Shown here: positions 1 to 12,152 of the stretch, piece by piece
Numbering within the stretch: position 1 is the first letter of the stretch
Layout of the letters: each line of letters opens with the position of its first letter
Origin: Spirometra erinaceieuropaei
Lineage: Eukaryota; Platyhelminthes; Cestoda; Diphyllobothriidea; Diphyllobothriidae
Assembly (NCBI GenBank): GCA_902702965.1
Contig: CACRXP010000006.1
Location: 3,053,428 to 3,117,427, forward strand
DNA: 64,000 nt
Direction: 5' to 3'
The notes under the pieces: generated by a model
The model's database searches: none
What the model saw: the letters and a program-made list of their open reading frames with translations, nothing else
What the model was told of the DNA's origin: nothing
Made by a program: the position numbers and the translations under genes

Positions 1-2
1 CT

Positions 3-296
3 CTATGAGGTGTTGTTATTGAGGTAGTCGGGTATCATCCGCAAAATATCGTAAGTTGAAAGTGGAGAAAGAGCACAAACCAATTCAACGGGAAAATCCA
101 GCATTCCACACAGATTAATCATATTTTGGAGACATGAGTAAATATATGGACGTTGACGCGCACTACCTCCTACTACTACTTCCTCATCCTCAATCACTGT
201 GATTGTGTAATCAGCGGCCTTCACAACCATAACCCTCCTGTCGGCTTTCCTGACGTCCAAAAAAAATGACAGGGACATTGAATTTCTTGTTATCAT
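3..296 (-). CDS. Candidate partial exon of an unrecognised host gene, running off the left edge
   Basis: An open minus-strand frame without stops reaches the window edge. The peptide is non-repetitive, mixes hydrophobic and charged residues like a folded protein, and includes YIYSCLQNMINLCGMLDFPV and LSPLSTYDILRMIPDYL. A plausible splice acceptor lies on the minus strand: a T-rich run followed by CAG at 252-250, so the true exon may begin at 249 rather than at the first Met at 296. I do not recognise the family, and nothing else in the next 5 kb continues it. It could be a chance open frame. The case for an exon is amino-acid texture plus the acceptor only. Confidence 0.35.
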   Translation of the reverse strand: MITRNSMSLSFFLDVRKADRRVMVVKAADYTITVIEDEEVVVGGSARQRPYIYSCLQNMINLCGMLDFPVELVCALSPLSTYDILRMIPDYLNNNTS

Positions 297-3200
297 CAGC
301 CAGTGATGTCCTAACTCCAGACTGCAGATTCAAGGTTTGAATGCGAGCCAGTTGGCCATCGAACAATGTTATTACTACTACACCAAATATTCCCCTTCGT
401 GACAGAATTGCACCTTCTGTGGAATCAGCAAAGACAAGCCCGAAGAAGAGCTGTGAAGCAGAGCTTCAGGTAGCCAGAGTCGGACGAACTCAAACAACAG
501 TTAAACCGCCGGAGTCACACATGACTTAGAAGCAGGGAGCATTTACAACTCCAAATGAGCCGATCAAGAGGGCAGCTAAAGCCTAAATGTGGAAATCTGG
601 AAGTAACTGCTCGTTACGCCTAAGAGTTCTACAGGTCGGTGTGATATCACTGCAAGCGCACGAATGACAAGCTCTCTTTCTGGTTGGAAGACGTCACATC
701 TTCTTACAGTTTCTAGTCGGTTAAGATTTTGAGTAACTGACTTTACTTACTTCGAGGTACGGGGTGGTTCTTGGATCGGGTACACTTTTCCCAACAGTGG
801 CCGCAGAAAAGCGCGACAAAGAGATACCTACACACAGTACTCAAGACTGCTAGTCAATCATAAGAACGAGATTCCTGGGACAACGTCTCGTGGTCAACGT
901 GTTCAAGCAGCTTTTCTGGTGGTAAACGTTATTCATGTGCTTGCCACGTTATTTGATTCCACAAAGCCGACGGACTCCTCCTAAAAACGGCGTAGCATAT
1001 GCAATTGTACAGAAAAACTGGGCAAACCGATGTCCGCTATACATGGATATTTGTGGCGATTGGGATATCGCGTCGGGCTAGGTACTAGAATATGGACTTT
1101 CCCCCTCCCCCTGGTATTACAGGTGACCCTGCCATAAACTTCAAGGGGATCAGGATTCGGGCTAGGATAGTTCGGGTTAGGGCTAAAGTTAAGACGGGAT
1201 AAAAGGCTACCCCCCGGAATTTGGCTCGATGCCATGTGTGGCACGGGGTGGTTCATATTGCCCTGACCGGCTCACACCTTCTAAGGAGTCTGAAAACCCT
1301 GCAAGCAGCATCTATTTGGTATACTATGTCCTTCGTACTCTGTCCATGTGGCAACGACTTCGCCCCGAGGCATTTAAAATTGTACAGCCCCTCAAGCTAG
1401 CGGCTGCCAATCCCGGACAGAAATGCAGCTCACAAAAGATGTGACCTTCAAGGCGTTTATGGATAAACCGACCGATCTGGTGACCTCATGCGCCCGCGGC
1501 GCCAGTATGTAGGTCACAATGTTCGTACAGTCAGTCGGGGCCCGGATGCAGATTCTACAAGGTCAAGACCGTGCGGGACCCCTCCTAGAACGTAGTCAAT
1601 GTCGCAGTTGAACAGAATGGATAACGGGATCCAACCATGTCAAAGGCCGAATGAATATCGCGCAGCTAAGAGGGATTCTTGTGGACCAGAACTCAAGTAG
1701 TGATGGAGCGATAGTAGGCCCTGGTCATAGCAACGACTTCTGTGAGCATGCCGTCTGGTTCAGTTATCGGCCGCGGAAGCTCATGAGGAACTGAGCCAAA
1801 CGCTGGGGCGAAGACAACATAACGGACAACCCTTGGTTGCTGGTAGCCAGGACATACTTTGAGAATGCGCCGCTGTGTTGATATCTGGTCGGCTCATCCC
1901 AGTCTTTTTAAAACAGGGCCTGGCCGAGTCTCGTTCAAGAGTCACGCACGCTGAAACCGTCTAGGAGCAACGACGACAACGCCTTCTGCAGTAATGTCTA
2001 TGAGGTTTGTGCCACGGCACTTCTTACACATTTTTGCGTTTCACTTCTTGAATAGAGGCACAAGGATGGTCAGACCTCATGACTAATTCCATCTCGCCGA
2101 GCTTGTTCAATCACTACATGAAGCCTAGGCAGCCGTGTGTCGGCACGGGAATTATAGGCTCATGCGGAGGATGGCCTCCTGGGAAGAACGGTCATACGAT
2201 ACTGCAGAGGCAGGAGACCGATAAAACGTCGCTGCAAGGCAATACATCGGAGTCGAAAAGGTTTTAGAAAGGCTCACAAGAGTGTCTGCCCCTAGTCGAG
2301 TTGCCAGCACCAAGGCTGATATTTACGTCGCGAACAGTCATTCAGTGCAGAGGGCTTACAACTAGAGTTCTGGAGTGCTGCCGTCTTTAAAGGCCGGCTC
2401 CATGGAGGATGAGAATCCAGTCCAATCTCTTTCGCGGTCATTTCCGGCGGACTTTGCCGTCATTTCTGGGGCTGGATGAGGAAGCCTTTGCAACGCGACA
2501 TTGCTCCAGCTCTCTGAGCAGACGACCTCAGGGTTCGTAAGCTGATCCAGCCGTCGCAGAGCCTCTGGGTAGATCCGAGAATTTCTTCAGGTGATTCGCT
2601 GTTTGGGGTCTCCTATCATGATCATTTGCTACTGTCTTCACCTCCGAATCGGGCTGCAAAGCGAGACGGGATTTATGTGCTCCAGTGTACCAATAATGTT
2701 GGGTTGTCGTAATTTTGCGACACCAAGGCCTCTTACACAAAACGTTTGTGGGCGCGAATGGGGGAGGCGAACTTTCAGGCGTGTGTGAACAACAACCCGG
2801 TCTGACCCATAAGCCTTTGAAGTTCGACTCCACGCAATTATCCGCAATTATGGACCCAGCTACGGAACCTTATGCTGACTAGAATGAATCGATCGGACTG
2901 GTCATAGGGTCAGCCTTGTAAGCAAATGCTTGTGACGATGCCGAAAGCCTGTGCTGGTGATAAACAATCGGTTTAGGTCAGCATAGGTCAGCATTCTCTC
3001 ATCACCAGCGCATCGAGAGTCGAGCCCGAAGTAGCCAACAAGGAGACTGTTTGAAGTTTCGCCTGGTCATGTTCGGCCACTCCAGTCCTTAGTACCAATC
3101 AGCAGATCACGGCGAAAGGGCCGTTTATTCGATTCTTTCAGACATGAGTGGGTTTCCTTGTCGTGCTGGCCATCATTCGATGTTGGCCTGCACACAAAAA

Positions 3201-5757
3201 CGATAGAGGTGTTGGGAAAGTGGCTTTTCAGTTGTCAATTGGCTGGTCATTGCGTGGTTCCCATGCAAGCAGTGCCAACTTCTTTTGTCGCAAGGGACTG
3301 ATCACTAGAAGACTTATGTACGTTTTTGTGATAGAGGGCGAAGTTGGCGTTCATGCCCCGGCGATCTTGGTTTCCTGAGCACCTGATTCAGCGATCCGGA
3401 CTTTATACAGACCGCACGTTGCGCCTATGAGAACGGTGCGCGGCCAGACTGTGTGCCAGAGTGTAGGGGCGTTTGCCCATCCCAGAATCCAGCGTCACGG
3501 ATCTGCTCCCGATTTGGTAGTCAAACCCGAATACGACTCGCCGGCACCACTGGACCAGGGTTCCTGAGCGCGTCAGCTTCAGCAGATATCGCAGTGGGAA
3601 TCGCAATAGCTCTATAGGACATTGGCACTATGCCGCTTACCAATGGATACCGGAAGGATCTTTGGATGCCTTGTTAAGACAAGCCCCTTAACAGGAGAGT
3701 ATAATGTAGCTTCGACGTATTGACGAATTTGTGGTGACTCGTGCGTCAAACGATTCTGCTAGATCAGTAGATTAAATTCAACCAATCTGAAAGGGCCCGT
3801 AGCAGAACTTAATTTTATTGGCAGCGGTTACAGCACATAAAAGATAAACTACCCGGAATACTCCTAACGTCCTTGAATCGCAGTTTTTATGCATAACTTG
3901 TTTACAGTGTCTATGACATTCCGCCTCGTGGTCATACACTCATCGTCAGTGAGACAACTAAGTTATCAAACTCGACGGATGGAAAAGGAAGATGGAAAAA
4001 ATATCGCACAAGGCGTGTGGGTAGAACAAGCACTAAAAATGTTCTCAGCGAAATGTAAGAGGCTTGCAATTATGGATAAGTTCCCGTCCGAATTATTCGG
4101 ACGACCTAAGACTTAATTTGCAAAGAGGCTTTAAACCAAACCAAACTCATTAAATGAATTATGCCACAGGGTATAAATGTAGAACACGTTTTGGTATTGA
4201 ATACTACAAAATACGCACCATATTGTACATTACGCTCACTTTGCGCGCCACAAACGTGCTGTACTCGCACACGTGGTCGCTCCATTAATGAAAGCGCGCC
4301 GGCGTGGTTGGTCATATTAGATTATCCAATGCCTGCTGTGTGACCTTGAGTCAGCCTTGATTCATAGTGTTAGCCCGCATTGTCATTCGCTGTTGGTGTT
4401 GTCTCGCCAGCAGCTTTCCTGATTGGCTAGTTGAGACAGTCAATCAGAGCGCGGTGCGCTTGCCCTCTCGTGTGCTTCTGCCATGCCGAGCTGGCTCAAC
4501 AAAGGCGATCCTCGTGGCCACCCGGGCTTCCTTGTTACACGTTATGCGGCAGCACGAAACCCCATATAGTTAGTATCTGGCTCGGAGGACAAAGAGCGCC
4601 TATTCAAAGACATTACTGACAGTACTGACAGTATAGGCATTGCTTTGTGTTCTAGATGACTGAGCTTTATTTCTTCTTTTTTAATATTTGTTTTTCTGCT
4701 TTTCCGCTGACATCTTCGTCGGCACTCCATTGCCATTAATGATCCTGAATAATCTGCAAATGTTTTATATCTTCTCGTCCAACCATTCTTGTAATTCTTT
4801 CATATTTTGTTCCAGGAAAACCGTGTTGGTTTACCTTTTTGCCAAACTCACCTGTCTATTCACAGAGTTACATCTTGAGTTCTGGAAGATGCTTCTGGTG
4901 TGTTCACACGGGCACGTCCAAAGTTTGTGCCTTCGTTCAGCAACTTATTATGGCTGAAAGTTAACCTCTTGTCAGTAGATATACACATCTGTGGTTTTTA
5001 TACCCCACTTGCATTTATCGTGCTGCTGATATCATTCGAGTCCCGATACTGAGTTTATTTGGGATTATGGCGTAATCCCAGATTAATTCACAAACCATGA
5101 AGAATACGTTGCTTGTAAGGGCCACTAGTCTAATTGGCGAGTACTGGACAAGACACCGGCTGCAATTTTCCACTCGTATTTTTGATTTCAAGTCGCGGAG
5201 GTGGTCACTAAAGCCTATTTAACCTATTACAGAAGCAATTTATATCATTTACCCTGCCATTTTCGATGGCATAATTCTCCTGTCTCAGCACGATTTTTGA
5301 GAAACCAGATGAAACAGATGATAGACTTTTTCTGACGCCAATAATGTTAGCCTGTATTAATACACACGTCCACAAAGGGTGCATTTCCTGCTAGACTTTC
5401 AATCCTTTGTTTATTGAACCCTGCCCATCATTGCGAACATATCGTGCACCTTATCGGCGGAAGCGCATGTCTATTACGTTGCCAAATGGAGTTAACATTA
5501 TTTGTTTTCTGCGACTTTGTGGCCTGGGCTGCCAACCAGACAAATAAGTAGGCTGAGCGAACCTTTATGTATATTATTTTGGGGATAGACAGGCCAACGT
5601 TGGCTGAACCACTGTGGTTCAGGGGAATTACAATGATGAATATACTGTGAAAGGTATCATTTCTGGGATCGATTACCAACTGTGGACGTCGACCCAACGA
5701 AATGTGATATTAGCCATGTCAGTATGAATGTAAGGTGGAGGGACTGAATATATTTCT
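297..5757. other. Unassigned sequence, no recognisable gene
   Basis: Only short open frames with no recognisable domain occur on either strand. Bases 1080-1200 hold a short degenerate stretch with GGTTAGGG-like words next to a CTGGTATTACAGGTG segment that also occurs in the telomere-like inverted-repeat family described below, probably an old fragment of it. Bases 4660-4960 are T-rich with a weak frame. I see no RNA gene or recent transposon. Confidence 0.5.
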
Positions 5758-6553
5758 ATAGGTAAAAATTGGAAGATGGCACCCAAAAAAAATCCGTTAC
5801 CTAGAAATACTGCCTTTAACAGTGGACTCAAACGCCTTCAGGCTATATCGGCGGTTGCAGGCCTACGTTCACGCACTACATGGACTTCCTGCGACGGCCT
5901 AACATGGGCTGGTCGAACGAACATCGCAGGAGGTTACATGGACGATGGTCGCTGTTACCCAACCTTCCCCATCGTTACACATGTACACCTGAATATACGG
6001 CATACATTCGCATTATGGCAGTTTATTACAAAACAAAATCATTTTTAAATAGGATAAGTCTGCACAACATGGGACAGTTCCCAGGCATCTGTCAAAGACA
6101 TGGCATTGAGGCCAAACCAAAGACGATACTGTACATCGTCTATGTGAGCCCATACAGCTCGACCACATACAGGGCCTCCCTCGTGGAGTTTCCTTTTCTG
6201 TCTACTCCAGCATGCCTCAATGGCTTTGGTGTGCCGTCCGGTGGTAGCGTCCTTGAAGTTCTTAGAGTGGTTAACAGAGGCATGTAGATAACCTTCTGAG
6301 GGAGGACGATTATACGCCTTCCACTCGTCCGTTACCACTATACTGCCTTTGACGACCCATTTTGTAATAACGGAACGGAGAGCGGGCCAAGTTCGATCAT
6401 TCACCTGTTCAACTAAGGCTTTCTGTCGGCTAGTATCGTACATCCCGACCAGCCACCACACATAAAACCCCTATTACCACCTGTCTCGCAAGACAGGCTG
6501 CTTTGGTTAGGCGGATTTTTTGGGTGCCATCTCCCGATTATTACCATCTCTAT
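5758..6553 (-). mobile_element. Degenerate Merlin-type DNA transposon with terminal inverted repeats
   Basis: The ends are inverted repeats: AGATGGCACCCAAAAAA near 5775-5797 and its complement at 6512-6532. Weaker inverted similarity extends outward to about 5758 and 6553. The interior encodes the C-terminal part of a Merlin (IS1016/IS1595-like) transposase on the minus strand. At about 0.8 kb it is too short for a full transposase, so it is an internally deleted copy. No clear 8-9 bp target duplication could be seen. Bases 6461-6500 also resemble a piece of the telomere-like inverted-repeat family. Confidence 0.6.
6045..6461 (-). pseudogene. Merlin transposase, C-terminal fragment
   Basis: This 138-residue frame contains the Merlin/IS1595 core: IVVTDEWKAYN carries the second catalytic Asp, followed by GYLHASVNHSKNF, TGRHTKAIEACW (third acidic residue, Glu) and an ending in HVVQTYPI typical of the family C-terminus. 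The first catalytic Asp and the N-terminal zinc-binding part are absent, because only about 50 bp separate the frame start from the right inverted repeat. The frame of the neighbouring upstream peptide also shifts here. Merlin transposases cut and paste DNA in the nucleus; this copy cannot be active. Confidence 0.7.
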
Positions 6554-6555
6554 AT

Positions 6556-8153
6556 TGCCTGAAGAGCTATAATAAACATCCTTAGGACTGCTTTGATTCT
6601 CGAATTTACCGCTTGGAGAAGGATAAACGTACTGCCTCTTAGCCGGAGGGGGGGGGGGGAGACTCATAAAAGTTTCCGATTTGAGTAAAGTATATGTCTT
6701 CTCGTACTTCACACCTCGAGCCAACATTTGTGAAAATTATCTCCTAGCTGACAAATAAAGGAGAGGTAAAGCTTTCAGTCAGAACCCAAAAATTACAAAA
6801 GTAAGCAGATTTCAGACGGACGAGTGAGAGTCTGACTTATCACGCAAGGGCACACCTTTAAAAATATTCAGTAATACATTCAATCGACACCCGCTCGAAA
6901 GCCTGCGTTCTGTTATTTTTTATTTTCTACCAATTCAGTTAATCCGGATAAAAAACAATATTAGACACGGTCCTTGCAGGAATTATAAAATATCATGAGG
7001 TGCACGACTGAGAGACTCTTCGACGTTTGAAATTATCGATCGGGCATTTAAAGCAGCAATTCGGGATTCTAATGCTCCTGTCTATCCGTGGTGACCGCGG
7101 AGTTCAGCTGTATGGCGAGTTTTTCAAAATGGGTTGCGGATTTTTTATCTTCTGTTCATCAGCAAACAATTTTCTACTTGTGCTATTCGATGCCGTCCCC
7201 ATAACAACGTTATTCCGTGCGTTTTTAGGAAAACGGAAATTATCTGCTGTGCTTAAGAATCTGGAGCGACCCGTTTTCATTTGGGGAAATGTTGTTACCA
7301 TGCAAGTATACAGGAGTAACTACTCTTTCTGTCCTCCTACCTCCCTCTCTCAACCATCTCCTTCGGCATCATCCGCGCAATGCGACCGCCATAGGTTACC
7401 GCGCGTTATTCCTCCGACTTTGAGGGACGCCAAATTAAACGTTCATTTTTGGACTGTATGGGGGATATTGTATGCTGGTGAGGCGATTCTATCGCAGATT
7501 ACAACCTCCTTCCTCAGGGTGTGCTGACGACAGAGGTAAATTCGATTCGAGCGACCGTTTCTGGATCATTCGTCGTCATCAGTCGGTAATAAGGACCATT
7601 ACCGGAGCTCAAAATGCCGTTTTAGGGGTAAACAGACGTCGATAGAGAAGACCCGTATAACTAACGCATCTTTTAGTTCTAAACAAGACTATTGGGTCAT
7701 TTCCGTACAGCATAATACTGCTCTTAGGTCATTTTCTCCCACGTAGATTGTTAGGAGAAAATGTACCATACACCGTATGAATTTACCCAATCAGCTCGTA
7801 ACAAATTGCTTTATCGATACGATCCAGTCAGTCGCGACTGAGACAGACGAGACTGTTAAACCGCATTCGTTACTTGGGTGCTCGCATCCTCACACAACGC
7901 CCCACAAAGGCTCGCATTTCCAGTTTGAAGAATGCGTATGGTGGCATTTCCTCTGCTGGATAAGCATGCTAAACATTCAACCTGACAAAGAGTCGATACG
8001 TGTTTGAAATGACAGTTTAACCATCGCGCTTAATGATGCCCGCGGTTTGCCGTACTAAGGAGTGGGTGGGCACAGGACGGCGACTTGGGGGTAAATTAGT
8101 TTTTAGCCAGAGCTGACCCACGCACCGTCTGTCACGCTCTCCTTCCCCAACTA
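6556..8153. other. Unassigned sequence
   Basis: AT-rich stretch with a 166-codon plus-strand open frame at 7027-7527 that has no recognisable motif, and a 10-nt G run near 6648. No repeat end or RNA gene is supported. Confidence 0.45.
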
Positions 8154-9125
8154 CAGTAGGTGGGCTAACTCATGAAATGTTGACCGAAATCCCCAAATGC
8201 GTTTTCTTTTCGAAAAGATTAATTAAGTAGGATTGTAAAACTAATCAGCCTGCAACATAATTCTTTAATATTTCAGTTACCTCAGGATACCGGCTGCATA
8301 AAACAACTAAACTCTGTAAAAAATGACTACTTAAGTGAAATGAATTTTTCGCATTGATTTTCGGTGCCCCTAAAAGTCCAATTATATTTTATTGAAAATA
8401 TGCATAAAATATTAATTCTTTTGTTCATTCGGTAGAAAATTACATCTTCTTCTAATTTTATACTCGAAGGAGAGGTCCTAGTTCGGTTTTAAAAAATTTT
8501 CTAATTGTGAGACTTTTAAATACCGTGAAATGGCCGTTCATAAATTGTCATGTCTCTGCATATACCAATTTGGCTTGTAAAGGTAACAATATAGATCATA
8601 TCCAATGGTACATTTTATGAACCCCAAATGGTCTCCCTTTATTATCGTAGAGACATGTGTGGTTTTCCGCACGCGAAAAATACATGGCTTGTAGTGTGGG
8701 AACCCTGAATGCAAATGTGACGGCAGAGCGAGTTCGAAATTGTTCGGGAATTTAAAAAGTTTTTGAAAACCGAATTATGTTCCTCTTTCGAGTATAAAAC
8801 TGGAAGAAGATGTAATTTTCTACCGAATAAGCAAAAGAGTGAATATTTTTTATTAATATTTTCCAGGAAATATAATTGGACTTTTAGGCGTATCGAAGAT
8901 CAATGAGGAAAGTGGATGCTACTTAAGTAATCATGTTTGCAGAGTATAGTTCTTGTGTGCAGTTGGAAATAAGTTCATTCGAAAGCCGGCAACCTGAGCT
9001 AACTGAATTATTATGGAATTATGCTGCAAGACGATTAGTTTCACAACGCTTCTTAATTAATCTTTTCGAAACGAAAAGGCATTTCGGAATTTCGGTTGAC
9101 ATTTCATGAGCTAGCCCACCTGCTG
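8154..9125. mobile_element. Foldback MITE-like element, family FB1, full length
   Basis: The element starts with CAGTAGGTGGGCTAACTCAT and ends with its near-complement, flanked by TA (8152-8153 and 9126-9127), the target duplication of Tc1/mariner elements. It is one long imperfect palindrome: 8219-8300 (AATTAAGTAGGATTGTAAAA and onward) is repeated in inverse orientation at about 8985-9065, and the arms meet near 8640. No transposase is encoded, so it depends on an enzyme in trans. The 26-nt end differs by only three bases from the Tc1-type transposon at 60484-62400. Confidence 0.85.
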
Positions 9126-9127
9126 TA

Positions 9128-10136
9128 TCTGAGTCCGATTGCAAGACTGAGGCAGGACAAAGGCAGACGGACTGGGGCGCAATGACTGACACACAATGTG
9201 TCACGCACGACCCGATCTCAGCACAATGGGTCGGGTTTTCACAAAAGAAGTTGCTGCTCGAAACCCACCTAAAAGAGCTGCCGCAATGACCACAATAAGC
9301 AGGAGCCATTGAATCTGACCCTCCGTCCTGAGGGAACCAAGTTACGCAATAAGTTGGCTGCCTTCCAAGCCACAAAATTCGGCGGTGTCGTGGTGGATGC
9401 CCAGCGCGTCAGGTTTTTGTAATAAGGAATGCGCTGAAGTGCCGTGAGAATGGATTCACCAGCCTAAACCAACCCCCCCCCCTCCCACCTGTATTATGAG
9501 AGGGTGCTCCTCTTTTCGCTTTTTGCCATGACATCAGCTCAGGTAGCGAGAGGGTATTTTGTGTGAATTATAGTCGGAAAGAAAGGGTCTGTGTGATTAT
9601 GCTAACTTTGTAGGAATATGTGGTTAATTTGACTCTTTTGCTTGAACCTGGGGAGGGGGGCGTGTCTTAAAATCAATAAAAGTTTGCAGGTTTGCTAATT
9701 TTCGAGCTCTAGTAATGATGAACGGGGCGTCATTCTATCATGTAGGTTATTTGCGGCTAGGCACAAAGTTTGCAAAGTGATCTTTGTTACATTTTATTAC
9801 CACCAGGAGAACGAAATGGCCATTTTCGGCTCATTGGTTTTCCCTCGAATTCAACGACGACGCCAAAGGCACGAATTCAAACGGTATGATGATGTTATCA
9901 CTAGACGTCTCATCACATTCTACAAACTTCTCGGTCATTTCTGGCCTATTGGCTGACACGATAATGAGACAGTGGTTCGAGTGTTGGACTTACTAACGCT
10001 CAATAACTAAAAGAAACCGGGTTCAACCCTTAGGCACAACTCCCCTCCAAACCTTCGGCTTCCTAGGGCTGATGGGGGGGGGGGCTAATAAGCCAGGAAT
10101 TGTTATTCCTCGGAGGATGACGAACACAATAAGATA
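9128..10136. other. Unassigned sequence with faint pieces of the tRNA-like ribozyme repeat
   Basis: Bases 9818-9850 (GAAATGGCCATTTTCGGCTC) and 9935-9965 resemble the ribozyme part of the tRNA-like repeat but are too decayed to fold. Homopolymer runs of C (near 9473) and G (near 10073) flank them. No gene recognised. Confidence 0.35.
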
Positions 10137-11066
10137 CACTGCGTGACCGATCTCATGAAATGAAAGCCAAAATTCTGGAATGCGTTTTTGATCAGGAAGG
10201 ATTACTTAAGTGGGGTTGTTATACTGATTATCATGCAGCATAACCCTATAACATTTCGGATTCGCCAGGATGTCGGCTTTTCAATGCACTTCTATTTGAC
10301 CACATGTAGAAACCACAGTCGGCAAAAAATGACGACTTAAATGTCATGCACAAAAATAAGCTTTATTTCACTCCTTTGGTAGAGAACCACGTTTTCTTTA
10401 CATTTTATATCCGAAGAAAGGGCATATTTAGGTTTTGAAGCAGTTTCCCAATTCCCGAATAATTTTCAGACTGATATGCCATTGCATCAGCGTTTAGCAA
10501 TCTCAGTCTACAAGGTGCATGCGTTCCGCGTAGGGAAAATCATATATTCCTCTACGCCTTCAAGAAGATACGACACAGAGTTCATGAAATGTTGCAATGG
10601 ATCCGGACTGTGCTGTACATTTTATGAGAAGCATTAGTAAACAGGCATGTGCGGTCTTGCATGCGTGGAGATCGCGCGGTCTTCAAAATCCCATAATTAG
10701 AAACTTCTTTAAAACCTAAATATTCACTTTCTTCGGGCATAAAATATGAAGATAATGTGATTTCCTACCAAAATAACAAAAGAAAGCACATTTTGTGCAT
10801 GCTTTCTACAAAATATATTTGAATTTATAAGACCATCGAAAATCAATAGGAAAAATGCTAGCTACTTAAGTAGTCGTTTTATGCCAAGTGTGGTTTCCTC
10901 AGGAGGTCAAAATGAAGTGCATTCAAAAGCGGACATCCAGGCGAGTCCAAAATGTCATAGGGTTATGCTGCATGATAATCTGTATAACAACCCCACTTAA
11001 GTAATCCTTCCTAATCGAAAACGCATTCCAGAATTTTGGCTATTTCATGAGATCGGTCACGCACTG
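10137..11066. mobile_element. Foldback MITE-like element, family FB2, full length
   Basis: The left end CACTGCGTGACCGATCTCAT and the right end are inverted, with flanking TA at 10135-10136 and 11067-11068. The arms are mirror images over hundreds of bases: 10197-10290 (GGATTACTTAAGTGGGGTTG and onward) is the inverse of about 10910-11015. Length 930 bp, non-coding. It shares the CTCATGAAATG end core and the CTACTTAAGTAGTC arm word with FB1, so the two families probably use related transposases. Confidence 0.85.
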
Positions 11067-11164
11067 TATCTGTCCTTCGGACCTTCACGTATATATGCGT
11101 TTTTGGTTAGTACCTATGTCGGGAGTACGGTATAATACGTGCGATGTATACATAGATGTAGATA

Positions 11165-11400
11165 AGTTAGTGCCGACAAAGACCAGAGAGACCAGAATGG
11201 TTATTTCTGGCTTATTGGCCGTCATCAGCCAGTCATGTCTAGCCCCAAGCGAGAATCACTTAAGATTCGGATCCGGGATGTTTGGTCATTGAGTTTGACA
11301 CTCTACCACTGAGCCACGGGCCCGCCGACGTCTTGATTGTGATCGGAAATACTACTTGTAGTAGAGGGGTCCTCACCGATCGGGCTACGGCACATGCTCG
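11165..11400 (-). mobile_element. tRNA-like ribozyme repeat (retrozyme-like), diverged copy
   Basis: Minus-strand copy of the roughly 312-nt repeat defined at 60086-60470. It includes the tail (GTCTTTGTCGG-like), the ribozyme, the tRNA-like section around 11270-11325 (antisense of a T-loop and D-arm-like sequence) and the ACCGATCGGGCTACGGCAC end. Confidence 0.7.
11190..11234 (-). ncRNA. Minimal hammerhead ribozyme in the tRNA-like repeat
   Basis: On the minus strand: helix I GACTGG/CTGGTC (6 pairs with two wobbles), core CTGATGA, helix II GGCC-AATA-AGCC (last pair lost), core GAA, near-palindromic helix III ATAACCAT, cleavage-site T. All invariant core bases are intact. Compared with the 60389-60433 copy, one helix I G-T pair became A-T, a change that preserves pairing. 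Confidence 0.6.
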
Positions 11401-12152
11401 TCTATGCGACTGCCTGAAAGGGTTCTAGTTTGAGTCCCAAGACACAATGGGACTGATCGGTGAGCCTGCCGTGGCGACTTAAGCCATGAACAGACCCTAG
11501 CCCCTACGACCTCCAGCCCCGGCCTCAAATAGAAAGAGGAGAGGTTAGGCGCCAGCAGAGAGAACATTGTGTTCTTTACAGAGAATCTGGAGAACCGGTT
11601 TGGATAAGTTGGCAGTCGGAGAACAGGGCACGTCCGGCGCCGTGGAAGCAGCGTCCGGGTGGCAGTGCGGAATACGTCACAGCGCCTTCAGCAAGAGCAC
11701 GCCTGAGTCGGCCTTGAAGAAGATTAGTCAGTTTGGACAGGGCTGGGGTCTGGGATCTGAGAGTAAGATCGACAACTCAGCATCTTTTTTTCATTGTAAG
11801 GGAGGTTCCGCCCAAGCAATAAAGGTGGACCTGGGCATAATTCCGGAAAGGGCAAAATATTCCCTTGTCCTAACCACAACAATAACTCTAATATAAAACT
11901 AGGTTGTTGCACTAATCATGACCCCAACTCTACCCCAAACCTTAACTCTGCAGTTAACACTAACCCCTACCTTCGCCCTAAACTTGACCCTGACTTACCC
12001 TACCGTTAACGTTAAACCTGGTCCTAAACCAAATCCTTAAACTAGCCATAATCCTTACTTCTAACCGATCTCTAATTTCATTGGAAGTTGGCTTATAGCT
12101 GCCCTTATTGCAGGCGGTTCCTACTCTCATGTCCTGTTTAGGGGGCCATATA
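11401..12152. repeat. Unassigned sequence with degenerate CTAACCC-like tract
   Basis: Bases 11917-12025 are a run of degenerate telomere-like words (CTAACCC, CCCTAA, CTTAACC) with no intact array. The rest, including an open frame at 11567-11896, shows no recognisable domain. Confidence 0.4.

Noticed and set aside
7027..7527. 166-codon plus-strand frame
   Set aside because: No motif and no splice context; the opposite strand is partly open too.
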